Positions 53,548-62,108 are shown, counted from the first letter of the stretch. The stretch: 64,000 nucleotides of DNA from Actinotignum schaalii_C (GCF_034119425.1 NZ_JAWUEL010000001.1:1-64000), one strand, 5' to 3'. The notes: generated by a model from the sequence alone, not told the origin. Made by a program: numbers and translations.

Positions 53548-53576
53548 CGGCCTGGTAGTTATGTACTACCAGGCCG
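53548..53576. terminator. Bidirectional terminator between the lipoprotein gene and murA
   Basis: CGGCCTGGTAGT and ACTACCAGGCCG form a perfect 12-bp stem with a 5-nt loop, followed by TGCTTATTT on the plus strand. Confidence 0.8.
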
Positions 53577-53605
53577 TGCTTATTTAACGGTGCGCCGCGG
53601 CTCCC

Positions 53606-54931
53606 TTAGTCATCCAGGGGCGTAACATCCGCGCCCAGGGCCTGGAGTTTATCCAGGAACTTTTCGTATCCGCGATCGATAATATCCACCCCGGATACCC
53701 GGGATTCCCCTTCGGCTGCCAGCGCGGCAATGAGGTGGGAGAATCCCCCACGCAGATCAGGAACCACAATATCGGTGGCCCGCAGCGGGGTAGGCCCTTG
53801 GATGACAGCCGAGTGGTAGAAGTTACGCTGCCCGAAACGGCATTCGTGCCCGCCCAAGCATTCGCGGTAGGTCTGGATATTGGCACCCATATCCCGCAGC
53901 GCTTCGGTGAAGCCGAAACGGTTTTCGTAGACGGTTTCGTGGACGATGGACATACCTTCGGCCTGGGTAAGCGCGACGACGAGGGGCTGCTGCCAGTCGG
54001 TCATAAAACCGGGGTGCACATCCGTTTCAAAAGATACGGATTGTAGCGCGCCGCCCGGGTGCCAGAAGCGGATGCCGTGGTCGCGCACATCGAATTTGCC
54101 GCCGACTTTCCGGAAAAGATTGAGGAAGGAAGTCATCGACTGCTGTTCGGCCCCGCGCACAAAAATATCCCCGCCGGTGGCTAGGGCAGCCGCCGCCCAG
54201 GAGCCTGCTTCGATGCGGTCAGGTAGGGAAGTATGGGAGTAGCCGACCAGTTCATCCACGCCTTCCACGCGGATAACGCGATCAGTATCCACGGAAATAA
54301 TCGCACCCATTTTCTGGAGTACCGCTATGAGATCCATGATCTCGGGTTCCACCGCAGCATTGGACAGCTCCGTCACGCCCTCCGCCATCACCGCGGTAAG
54401 AAGGGTTTGTTCGGTGGCCCCTACCGAGGGATAGGGCAGGCGCACCGGCCTGGCCCGCAAGCCCTTGGGTGCCACCAGGTGCATTCCTGCTTCTTCTTGG
54501 ACGCGCTTGGCACCGAATTCTTCCAGGACACGCAGATGGAAGTCCACCGGGCGCGAACCGATATGGCACCCGCCCAGGTCCGGAATATACGCCTCGCCCA
54601 GGCGGTGCAGCAGCGGGCCCGCAAAAAGAATGGGAATACGTGAGGAACCGGCTAGGGCATTCACTTCGTGCGGATCGTGGGGTAGGTGAATATCACCGGG
54701 GGTGATTTCCACGGTTCCGGCTTCCGGCTGGTAATTGACCGCCACGCCGTGCAGGCCGAGCAGCTCCGAGACCACGGTGACGTCACGGATTTGCGGCACA
54801 TTGCGCAGCACCGATGTTTCTTTGGTGAGCAGGGAAGCAACCATGGATTTCGACACAAAATTCTTTGCGCCGCGCACAGTAATCTCACCGCTCAGGGGGA
54901 CTCCTCCGCGAACCACAAGTTGGGACACCAT
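53606..54931 (-). CDS. murA: UDP-N-acetylglucosamine 1-carboxyvinyltransferase
   Basis: MurA makes the first committed precursor of peptidoglycan. Family motifs are the opening GGVPLSGEITVRGAKN, the active-site loop GGCHIGSRPVD with Cys122, and the later GWQQPLVVALTQAEG-type segment (TDWQQPLVVALTQ). Cys122 is the fosfomycin target, in contrast to mycobacterial MurA, which has Asp there. GGCGGAG precedes the ATG. 441 residues. leuD lies 89 bp upstream on the same strand. Confidence 0.95.
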   Translation of the reverse strand: MVSQLVVRGGVPLSGEITVRGAKNFVSKSMVASLLTKETSVLRNVPQIRDVTVVSELLGLHGVAVNYQPEAGTVEITPGDIHLPHDPHEVNALAGSSRIPILFAGPLLHRLGEAYIPDLGGCHIGSRPVDFHLRVLEEFGAKRVQEEAGMHLVAPKGLRARPVRLPYPSVGATEQTLLTAVMAEGVTELSNAAVEPEIMDLIAVLQKMGAIISVDTDRVIRVEGVDELVGYSHTSLPDRIEAGSWAAAALATGGDIFVRGAEQQSMTSFLNLFRKVGGKFDVRDHGIRFWHPGGALQSVSFETDVHPGFMTDWQQPLVVALTQAEGMSIVHETVYENRFGFTEALRDMGANIQTYRECLGGHECRFGQRNFYHSAVIQGPTPLRATDIVVPDLRGGFSHLIAALAAEGESRVSGVDIIDRGYEKFLDKLQALGADVTPLDD

Positions 54932-55020
54932 ACTCTCCGCCTTTCTCGCGTGTCACAGGTACCCAGCCAGCATACCGGCCCGCGGCCGATTTCCGGAGTT
55001 ATGAGGATATCCGGGTGGCG

Positions 55021-55671
55021 TTATGCCTGCGAATCTGGGTCCAGGCGCGCCGAACGTACCGGCACCTCGGGAAGGTGCCGCTGCGGCAGGGTACGCGGAG
55101 TAAAACCCGGCTGGCGGGCTTCGTATTCCTCGATGAGGGAGATATCACGCAAAGTCAGGGCAATATCATCCAGGCCTTCCATGAGACGCCAGCGGGTATA
55201 CGGATCGATCTCAAAGGGGAAGGTGGTATCCGCGCAGCGCACCTCACCGGCCTCCAAGTCCACGGTCAGCTCCCAGCCCGGCTTTTCTTCCAAAAGTTCC
55301 CACAGTCTCGTGGCGGCGTCGTCGCTAATTTTCCCCGCAACCAGGCCTTGTTTTCCCATATTGCCGCGGAAAATATCACCGAACCTCGGGCTGAGAACAG
55401 CGCGGAAACCGTAATCGCGCAGCGCCCACACGGCATGTTCACGTGAAGAACCGGTACCGAAATCCCGCCCGGCAACCAGAATTGAACCGGCCGCGTACGG
55501 GGCTTGGTTGAGGATAAAAGCGGGGTCTTTGCGCCGTTCGTGGAAGAGTGCGTCCTCGTAACCGCTTTTGGTGATGCGTTTGAGGTAGCGAGCGGGCAGG
55601 ATCTGATCCGTATCCACCTCGGTTTCGCGCAAGGGAACTCCGATACCGGTGTGCTGGGTGAAAATTTCCAC
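55021..55671 (-). CDS. leuD: 3-isopropylmalate dehydratase small subunit
   Basis: LeuD is the small subunit of isopropylmalate isomerase. The N terminus MEIFTQHTGIGVPL, the LLP-type RYLKR segment, and the SREHAVWAL motif with GRDFGTGSSREHA are diagnostic. The chain is intact at 216 residues. The start is GTG, with leuC ending 20 bp upstream. The partner LeuC is interrupted by a frameshift, so this subunit may lack a functional mate. Confidence 0.95.
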   Translation of the reverse strand: MEIFTQHTGIGVPLRETEVDTDQILPARYLKRITKSGYEDALFHERRKDPAFILNQAPYAAGSILVAGRDFGTGSSREHAVWALRDYGFRAVLSPRFGDIFRGNMGKQGLVAGKISDDAATRLWELLEEKPGWELTVDLEAGEVRCADTTFPFEIDPYTRWRLMEGLDDIALTLRDISLIEEYEARQPGFTPRTLPQRHLPEVPVRSARLDPDSQA

Positions 55672-55691
55672 GGGTCTGTTCTTTCTACATT

Positions 55692-57168
55692 CTACGAGCG
55701 GGCGGCGCGGCCCACGGCCGGTACGGCGCGAACCGCGGCCGGTGCGGTACCCGCACCCGCGACCGGGGCGAGATCCGCAGGATGGGAAATATGGCCGGTG
55801 ACCGCGGTGGCGGCGGCCACCAGCGGGGAAACAAGGTGGGTGCGCCCGCCCGGGCCCTGCCTACCGCGGAAATTACGATTCGACGTCGAGGCGCAGCGCT
55901 CGCCAAATGTGAGCTGGTCAGGATTCATACCCAGACACATGGAACAGCCTGCATTGCGCCACTCGGCACCGAAAGCCCGGAAAATTTCATCCAGTCCTTC
56001 GGCTTCTGCTTGGAGGCGCACCCGCGCCGAAGCCGGCACGATCATGACACGCACATCTGTGGCTTTGTGGCGTCCGCGCCACACCGCGGCCACCGAGCGC
56101 AGATCTTCAATACGTCCGTTCGTGCACGAACCGATAAAGACGGTATCCACGTGAATATCACGCATGGGCGTGCCCGGCCGCAGATCCATATATGCGAGGG
56201 CTTCACGCGCGGCTTGGCGCTCTTTTTCTTCCGGCAGTGTTTCCGGATAAGGAACGACGCCGGACAGCGGCACCCCTTGTCCAGGATTCGTGCCCCAGGT
56301 GACAACGGGCTCAATTTCAGAGGCTTCAAGAACAACTTCGGTATCGAAAAGCGCGTCCGGATCGGTGTAGAGAGTGGACCAGTATGCTAACCGCGGCATC
56401 CCAGGCATCCTCCCGCGGGGCGTGCGGGCGCCCGCGCACATAGTCCACCGTGGTGGCGTCCGGGGCCACCAGCCCGGCGCGCGCCCCAGCCTCAATGGAC
56501 ATATTGCAGATCGTCATACGTGCTTCCATGGACAGTGCCCGGATTGCCTCCCCGCGGTATTCGATAATGTGCCCGGATGCTCCGTTAGTTCCGATCTTGG
56601 CGATAACAGCGAGGATGATGTCCTTCGCCGTTGTTCCTTCCCGCAGGGTGCCATTGACGGTAATGGCCATATTTTTGAAACGCTGGAGGGGCAGGGTTTG
56701 GGTGGCGAGGACGTGCTCAACTTCCGAGGTGCCAATACCAATCCCGATGGAGCCGAAAGCACCGTGGGTCGAGGTATGAGAATCCCCGCACACAATCGTC
56801 ATACCCGGTTGGGTTAGGCCCAGCTGCGGGCCAACCGCGTGGACAATTCCCTGGTCCGCGTGCCCTAGCGAATAAATGGGGATGCCGAACTCCGCGACGT
56901 TAGCACGCAGCGCTTCCACCTGTTTGCGCGAAGTGGTATTCGCGATGGGACGATCAATATCAATGGTGGGAACGTTGTGGTCCTCCGTGGCAACGGTGCG
57001 GTCCGGGCAGCGCACCGGCCGCCCTTCCAGGCGCAAGCCGTCAAAGGCCTGCGGGCTGGTTACTTCGTGGATGAGATGCAGATCAATGTAGAGAAGGTCG
57101 GGCGTGCCTTCCTCGCCACGCCGCACCAGATGGGCATCCCAGATCTTATCCGCGAGTGTGCGCCCCAT
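55692..57168 (-). pseudogene. leuC: leuC: 3-isopropylmalate dehydratase large subunit, frameshifted
   Basis: Two overlapping frames together encode LeuC. The upstream frame (start 57168) carries RTLADKIWDAHLV, ATEDHNVPT and VCGDSHTSTHGAFG. The downstream frame carries FIGSCTNGRI and NAGCSMCLGMNPD, the cysteines of the 4Fe-4S cluster. The break lies near 56388: reading GAT GCC GCG GTT, one extra A, then GCA TAC TGG would restore a continuous protein of about 490 residues. Without correction the first frame stops at 56326, about 280 residues. A GGAGGG site precedes ATG 57168. Recent inactivation, a sequencing error, or a phase-variable state are all possible. Confidence 0.85.
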
Positions 57169-57215
57169 CCCGGCCCTCCCTCCTCCCCCGGGCATCTTCC
57201 CGGGTTCTTCTTGCT

Positions 57216-57242
57216 GTTACTTTTCTGCTTTTCTACTTTTCC
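57216..57242 (-). repeat. Three 8-bp purine-rich repeats in the leuC leader
   Basis: On the minus strand AAAAGTAG, AAAAGCAG and AAAAGTAA follow one another. The CCCGGG/CCCGGG pair just after them can form a 6-bp hairpin before the ribosome-binding site. The role is unknown. Confidence 0.35.
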
Positions 57243-57259
57243 AACGGTGATCGGTTGTG

Positions 57260-57275
57260 GTGGTCCGCGGACCAC
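57260..57275. promoter_or_regulatory. 16-bp perfect palindrome at the leuC start of transcription
   Basis: GTGGTCCGCGGACCAC overlaps the last bases of the leuC -10 element. Its position over the predicted start site is what a repressor operator needs. The divergent IclR-type gene is the obvious candidate regulator. Confidence 0.5.
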
Positions 57276-57301
57276 TGTACCAAGCTTCGTCCACATAGCA
57301 A
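57274..57301 (-). promoter_or_regulatory. Promoter of leuCD
   Basis: On the minus strand TTGCTA (57296-57301) and TACAGT (57274-57279) are 16 bp apart. Confidence 0.6.
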
Positions 57302-57435
57302 GATAAAAGTCTCACAATATGGACATCGCACTACCGTAACACGGCGGCTCCGGAGCCTCGACGTGGTCCGGGGAAGTTTTAGCGATGTACGCAGAAGCCA
57401 CGGCACTGCGCGCGGCACCACAGTGTGGACATTTG

Positions 57436-57454
57436 CATCTCACTTATTGAGATG
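57436..57454. promoter_or_regulatory. Inverted repeat upstream of the IclR gene
   Basis: CATCTCA and TGAGATG form a perfect 7-bp inverted repeat with a 5-bp centre, 14 bp before the regulator's ATG. It may be the site for autoregulation. A second half-matching TCTCAC..TGGACAT segment lies near 57310. Confidence 0.45.
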
Positions 57455-57467
57455 AGAAAATTTCGGT

Positions 57468-58229
57468 ATGGTTGATTCTCCTCACGCTCAGCCTGCGCCC
57501 GCCCCGGAGGGAAGTGGTGTGGGCGTTCTCGATAAGGCTGCGGCCGTGCTCGATGCTCTCGAGGCGGGCCCGCAAACATTAGCGCAACTGGTGACCGCTA
57601 CCCATTTAGCGCGGCCGACGGCGCATCGCCTAGCCGTTGCCCTGGAATACCACCGTTTCGTTTCCCGCGATAACGAAGGGCGTTTTTCTCTGGGGCCGCG
57701 CCTGGGTGAACTCTCCTCCGCCACCGGTGAAGACAGACTCATCGCCGCGGCAAATCCGGTGCTTATCGCGCTGCGCGACCACACTGGGGAATCTTCTCAG
57801 CTCTACCGCCGCCAGGGCGACCAGCGCATTTGCGTGGCGAATGCCGAACGAACCATGGGACTGCGCGATTCCATCCCGGTGGGCGCTTCCCTCTCGATGA
57901 AGACAGGCTCGGCAGCGCAGGTGTTGCTCGCCTGGGAGGAACCCGATCAATTGCATCGCGGTTTGCAGGGCGCTTCCTTTACGGCCACGAATCTTTCCGC
58001 GGTGCGTCGGCGTGGTTGGGCGCAAAGCGTGGGTGAACGCGAAGCCGGTGTGGCTTCTATCTCCGCACCGGTGCGCGGGCCGAGCGGGCGGGTTATTGCT
58101 GCCGTATCTATTTCCGGACCGTTGGAGCGGATGGGCCGCCAGCCCGGGCGGGTACATTCGGCAGCGGTGGTGGCCGCCGCCGGGCGCCTCACCGACGTTC
58201 TTCAAACAACTGAGGGCATTAGCGAGTAG
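57468..58229 (+). CDS. IclR family regulator (LtbR/NdgR type)
   Basis: A helix-turn-helix domain (about residues 17-75; VLDKAAAVLDAL, LARPTAHRLAVAL) precedes the effector-binding IclR domain (about 85-245; SSQLYRRQGDQRICVAN, IPVGASLSMKTGSAAQVLLAW). Placement divergent from leuCD is the classical arrangement of LtbR/NdgR, the repressor of leucine (and often tryptophan) synthesis in corynebacteria and streptomycetes. The ATG at 57468 has no strong ribosome-binding site. The length of 253 residues is slightly above the usual 235-240, with a Pro/Ala-rich N terminus. Confidence 0.88.
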   Translation: MVDSPHAQPAPAPEGSGVGVLDKAAAVLDALEAGPQTLAQLVTATHLARPTAHRLAVALEYHRFVSRDNEGRFSLGPRLGELSSATGEDRLIAAANPVLIALRDHTGESSQLYRRQGDQRICVANAERTMGLRDSIPVGASLSMKTGSAAQVLLAWEEPDQLHRGLQGASFTATNLSAVRRRGWAQSVGEREAGVASISAPVRGPSGRVIAAVSISGPLERMGRQPGRVHSAAVVAAAGRLTDVLQTTEGISE

Positions 58230-58236
58230 TCGAGTA

Positions 58237-59445
58237 TTATCGCCCGCTGCTGGTCCGAATGGCTCGCTCATATTCAGCGAGGACCAGGGGCACCACCTCC
58301 TCCCAGCCGTACCCGGGTGCCACGCTCGCATTATGGTGAGCCATGCGGGTGCGTAGCGCGGTATCTTCTACCAGGCGGGCCAACTGCGCGATCATATCCG
58401 CGTCTGTTTCTGCCAGGAGTGCCGAGCGCCCGTCCTCAAGGAAATCATCAGCTCCGGTACCGGCCGGAGAAATAATGGGCAGCCCGGCCGCTCGCGCTTC
58501 CAGGGTGGCAATCCCGAAGGCCTCGCGGCGTGAACTGGTGAGGTAAATATCCGCGTGCCGGTAGGCTTCCATGAGTCCGGCCCGATCCGTGCGGCCGGGA
58601 AGATGAAGCCAGCTTCCCCCGGGACCCGGGTTCCCGCGCGCACGCCCGCGCCGTTCCAATTGGGAGCGTAGCGGGCCATCCCCGTAAATGGTGAGGTGGA
58701 TATCCCGCCCGGTGAGCTGGCGCGCACCGGCCACGCAGTCAATGAGGGCAGCATTGCGTTTACGCGGAGCCAGGCGCCGTGCGGCCACAACCTCCACTGG
58801 CACACCCGGCCGATTCGCCAGGCCTGGAACCCCGCCAGCACCAGCTACCCCGAGAGTACGTGAGGCAGCCGAAATACCCCGATGCCCGAGGCGATAGGCA
58901 GCAACCGTGCGCCATTCGCCCAGATCCACACCGTTGGGAATAACTTTTACGTCACCACCCACCGCGCGATGAACCTGCGCGGCCACCCACGTGGATACCG
59001 CGTTATGGACGACACCGCGCGCGGTAACCCAGCGCAGCGGGGCAAGTAGCTTTTCCACCGGATCCAATACGCAGTGCCACGTCACAGTAGTGGGGATACC
59101 TTCCGCCGCGGCGATGCGCATGGCCGCCCAGGCAAAAGGCGAAACCACCCCCGCTTGAATATGCACCACATCCGCACCGCGCATGGAAGCACGCAACTGG
59201 GCCCCGTGCCCCGGGGATACCGGGAGATGACCGAAGAGTGCTGAAGTAATGCGCTGGACGGGAATACCCGCCACAATATCCCGATCCACTGGGATCCCCG
59301 GATCCGGAGGAGTATCGCGCGGGGTGGCGGTGATAACCAGCACCCGGTGGCCGGCATCCCGCAAGGCTAGGGCAAGATCGCGGGTTTGAGCTTCGATCCC
59401 GCCCAGGCGAGGGAGGAAGCAATCCGAGACAAGCGCGATGCGCAT
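58237..59445 (-). CDS. Glycosyltransferase family 4 protein
   Basis: A GT-B fold glycosyltransferase. The N terminus RIALVSDCFLPRLGGIEAQ and the C-terminal REAFGIATLEARAAGLPII (with the E-x7-E motif) are typical of GT4. NGVDLGEW lies in the middle. It resembles the PimA/PimB-like and MshA-like mannosyl and glucosaminyl transferases of actinobacteria, but the donor and acceptor cannot be assigned. 402 residues. Convergent with the IclR gene, 7 bp apart, and divergent from def. Confidence 0.85.
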   Translation of the reverse strand: MRIALVSDCFLPRLGGIEAQTRDLALALRDAGHRVLVITATPRDTPPDPGIPVDRDIVAGIPVQRITSALFGHLPVSPGHGAQLRASMRGADVVHIQAGVVSPFAWAAMRIAAAEGIPTTVTWHCVLDPVEKLLAPLRWVTARGVVHNAVSTWVAAQVHRAVGGDVKVIPNGVDLGEWRTVAAYRLGHRGISAASRTLGVAGAGGVPGLANRPGVPVEVVAARRLAPRKRNAALIDCVAGARQLTGRDIHLTIYGDGPLRSQLERRGRARGNPGPGGSWLHLPGRTDRAGLMEAYRHADIYLTSSRREAFGIATLEARAAGLPIISPAGTGADDFLEDGRSALLAETDADMIAQLARLVEDTALRTRMAHHNASVAPGYGWEEVVPLVLAEYERAIRTSSGR

Positions 59446-59629
59446 AAGCCCTCACTTTCTTACGGAAGATACCCCACGGAGGAGTTCCATTGATGGAGCA
59501 TCCCACCCGCGGCGGGTAGGTGCGCCGTCGTTCTTTTTCCTAGCGTCAGCTTAGCGCCCGCATCTGACAGAAAAAGCAGCCGGAACGGAATGCTCTTTGC
59601 CTGGGCGCGCCCGGGCCTTAAACTAAAGC

Positions 59630-60187
59630 ATGGCTATTCTTCCTATTTACATCACCGGCGATCCCGTTCTGCATCGGCCGGCCGAGCCCATTACGGAATT
59701 TAACGAGGAACTGGCGCAGCTGGTCGAAGATATGTATGAGACCACGGTGGCGGCTCCCGGAGTGGGGCTGGCCGGGCCGCAGGTCGGTATTGGCAAACAG
59801 ATTTTTGTGTGGGTCTATGCCGATCAGGATGAGGCTCCCGAGCGCGGCGTCGCCATTAATCCCACGCTGTTTATCGAACCTGTGAATCCGGATGAAGAGC
59901 CTTTCGAAGAAGGGTGCCTGTCCTTCCCCGGCGAACAGTATCCCCTGGCGCGCTCCCCGCACGCTTTGCTACGGGCGCAAAACGAAAAGGGCGAGCATTA
60001 CGAAATCGAGGCAACCGGGTGGTTCGCGCGTATTCTTCAGCATGAATACGACCACCTCACCGGGCATTTGTACGTGGATCGGCTCACGGGGCGCGAGGAA
60101 GCCGCAGCGAAACGTGCCAAGCGTGAGCACGGCTGGGGCAAGAAGGGTAATACCTGGCTGCCCGGGCGCGACAACCTCGAATACTAG
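59630..60187 (+). CDS. def: Peptide deformylase
   Basis: Deformylase removes the formyl group from new proteins. All three motifs are present: GVGLAGPQVG, EEGCLSFPG and QHEYDHLTG, with the Cys and two His as metal ligands. The length of 185 residues fits. The ATG follows TAAACT by 5 nt with no ribosome-binding site, so the transcript is probably leaderless. The second Ala in the first motif is Gly here (AGPQ), a mild variation from GLAAxQ. Confidence 0.94.
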   Translation: MAILPIYITGDPVLHRPAEPITEFNEELAQLVEDMYETTVAAPGVGLAGPQVGIGKQIFVWVYADQDEAPERGVAINPTLFIEPVNPDEEPFEEGCLSFPGEQYPLARSPHALLRAQNEKGEHYEIEATGWFARILQHEYDHLTGHLYVDRLTGREEAAAKRAKREHGWGKKGNTWLPGRDNLEY

Positions 60188-60256
60188 CGCTTTCGGTCCC
60201 GCGTAGCCGCCGCGCGGACTCCCATTCATTTTTTGTTCATATTTCGGTAACGTGAG

Positions 60257-61309
60257 ATGGATATTTTTGGCGACATGATTGCATCCCATCCCAGCTCTTC
60301 GGCCCGCACCGTCGCGGTGTGCGCGGATGGGCTGGGGCGCAATCGTGCCCTGAATAACCTCATTATCGAGATGCTTGAACGCGAGCATGCCACCTGTGCA
60401 ACCCTCCTAGTTGCTGCCCCCGCGGCGGATCATGCCCTGCGGGCTTTGGCGGCCGTCGGTATCGATCCGGGGCGGATTTTGCTGGGTTTCGCCATTAGCT
60501 CGCAGGGGCCGGGGGCTCCGTGGCGCGCCGTCGCCGCGCACGCCTCAAGTTTGACGGACCGCGGCGGGCGCTACCTTTCCGCGGAAGAAAGCACCGCTCC
60601 CCCGCAACTCGTGCGTGAAGATATCCTCACGGAATTGGCCGCACAATTCTCCTGGATGGAGGACCGTGGGTATCGCCCCGCGGGTATTGCCGGCCCGTGC
60701 TACGGTCGCGATTTTCGCGGGCGCGGCCTGGTTATTGATTGCGCCCTGGAGTTTTGCGGGCGCGTGGGGGTGCCGCTACGATACGCACGCCGGGGTGATC
60801 CGCTTCTGGCCGCCTCGCGGTACCTGGAGGATCGTGGTGCAAGTTCCGGGAAGGGTGCCGCCGGGCGGCACGCGAACTCCGGTACCGATGCCGAGGTAGC
60901 CAGCGCGCACGCCCGGCGGGTGGAACGTGCGGATACTCTTGGGGTGCTTCTTCCGAACGACGTCGTTTTCTTTCCACCGGAGTTCCCCGCCGAAAGCTAC
61001 GGGGAATTACGCCATGCCTACCTCAGTGCGCTAGAAGAATGCGCTGGCCCGGCAATCCAGGTGGTATTCACCCCGGCCCGCGAGGATAGCGGAGCCGGGC
61101 GCGGGGAATGGGAAACCCGGCTGATGCGCGATCCGTCATTCTTGCGGGCGGTAGCGCGGGCGCGGTGTGCCGATGTGCAAGGGATATCTACTGTGTCGGC
61201 TGGCAGTAAGGCCACGTTGAAAGTTGTTGAAGGTAAGCTCGTGGCAGCGAGTGACACCAGATTTGACGATGATGTTATGCACAACGTGATTGATGATATG
61301 CGTAAATAA
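60257..61309 (+). CDS. ChbG/YdjC-like deacetylase fold protein lacking the metal site
   Basis: The chain follows the ChbG/YdjC plan: a first strand TVAVCADGLGRN (residues 18-29), RLLL-type ILLGFAIS (74-81), a helix EDILTELAAQFSWMEDRGYRP (121-141), then GIAGPCYGRDF (143-153). Known members have ADDFG, a GLH pattern and DSHxHxH at these places. Here the second Asp is Gly, the first His is Ala, and the last motif has no His. The C-terminal part (PEFPAESYGELRHAYLSALEE) still fits. It may be a pseudoenzyme with a binding role. 350 residues; it lies 69 bp after def. Confidence 0.65.
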   Translation: MDIFGDMIASHPSSSARTVAVCADGLGRNRALNNLIIEMLEREHATCATLLVAAPAADHALRALAAVGIDPGRILLGFAISSQGPGAPWRAVAAHASSLTDRGGRYLSAEESTAPPQLVREDILTELAAQFSWMEDRGYRPAGIAGPCYGRDFRGRGLVIDCALEFCGRVGVPLRYARRGDPLLAASRYLEDRGASSGKGAAGRHANSGTDAEVASAHARRVERADTLGVLLPNDVVFFPPEFPAESYGELRHAYLSALEECAGPAIQVVFTPAREDSGAGRGEWETRLMRDPSFLRAVARARCADVQGISTVSAGSKATLKVVEGKLVAASDTRFDDDVMHNVIDDMRK

Positions 61310-61366
61310 CGCGCTCTTCGCGGGTAAGTAGATAGAAATGGTCGCTAACACCCGGACTTTTCCTTG

Positions 61367-61830
61367 CTACGCCAACAGAAAATTCGGGCCGCCACGCATC
61401 GCAGGCGAATCGTGGGTAGAGGTGTCAAAGTGGGCATCTTGAACCGTATAGGCACACAGTGCGCATTCAGGACGGGGCTGCCGTTGCTGTGACTTTGATT
61501 TCGGACAAACGCGGCGACCTTCCCGCGAGAACCTCATGGATCTCACCAACTTCAATAGTCACACCAGCACCTGCAGGGGCGGTATGTGTTTTCAGAGCTG
61601 TACTGCACTTGTCGTACATGCGAAGTACATCCCGGAAAAACATACCCTCCTCGCCTGCGCGGCGGTCGGCTAGGCGGGACGGCGAGCCAAAGTGTGAGTC
61701 CGGGACATCGCCTCCCACAGGATGTGCGTAAGAGACACAAAACCGCCCCGAAACGGTGCTCTCCCGCACATTTTGTTTGCGGGACGCAGTTCACGGTAGT
61801 TCCGGGCCAGATCCAAGCCAACGCCACGCC
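61367..61830 (-). pseudogene. Possible broken gene of unknown function
   Basis: Between the ChbG-like gene and tRNA-Glu, protein-like runs are spread over different minus-strand frames. One frame reads GMFFRDVLRMYDKCSTALK then VTIEVGEIHEVLAGRSPRL, and stops at 61467. A second frame beyond that stop reads CALCAYTVQDAHFDTS and MRGGPNFLLA, stopping at 61367. A third lies to the right. An AGGAGG sits too close (2 nt) to the ATG of the first. I recognise no family. It looks like a decayed gene, but it may be chance. Confidence 0.25.
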
Positions 61831-61901
61831 GTCATTAGACCCACTTTTGTCTATTAACCCTGCATTCTCATCCTAGAGACTGCGGCTGAGCTGAGACGAG
61901 T

Positions 61902-61933
61902 CAAGGCGGGAAAACTTCGGTTTTCCCGCCTTG
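61902..61933 (-). terminator. 14-bp perfect terminator after the tRNA pair
   Basis: CAAGGCGGGAAAAC pairs with GTTTTCCCGCCTTG, 5 bp past the 3' end of tRNA-Glu. On the plus strand the loop is TTCG. There is no U-tract on the minus strand. Confidence 0.75.
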
Positions 61934-61938
61934 CGCTG

Positions 61939-62011
61939 TACCCCGTACCGGATTTGAACCGGTGTTACCGCCGTGAGAGGGCGACGTCCTAGGCCGCTAG
62001 ACGAACGGGGC
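61939..62011 (-). tRNA. tRNA-Glu (anticodon CTC)
   Basis: The acceptor GCCCCGT pairs with ACGGGGT, with a G-U pair at the end. The anticodon stem closes on CTCTCAC (anticodon CTC), and the T loop is TTCAAAT. The CCA end is not encoded. It follows tRNA-Gln by 25 bp on the same strand. Confidence 0.95.
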
Positions 62012-62036
62012 CTATGAGGATGCCGAAGCATCATCG

Positions 62037-62108
62037 CTGGGGTACCAGGACTCGAACCTAGAATGGATGAACCAGAATCACCTGTGTTGCCAATTACACC
62101 ATACCCCA
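62037..62108 (-). tRNA. tRNA-Gln (anticodon CTG)
   Basis: The acceptor TGGGGTA pairs with TACCCCA, the anticodon loop is TTCTGGT (anticodon CTG), and the T loop is TTCGAGT. The CCA end is not encoded. It is transcribed ahead of tRNA-Glu. Confidence 0.95.

Noticed and set aside
56326..56495. Programmed +1 frameshifting as the normal way to make LeuC
   Set aside because: No slippery run, internal ribosome-binding-like stimulator or stem is evident at the junction, and LeuC is a single frame in the family. Kept only as a remote option.
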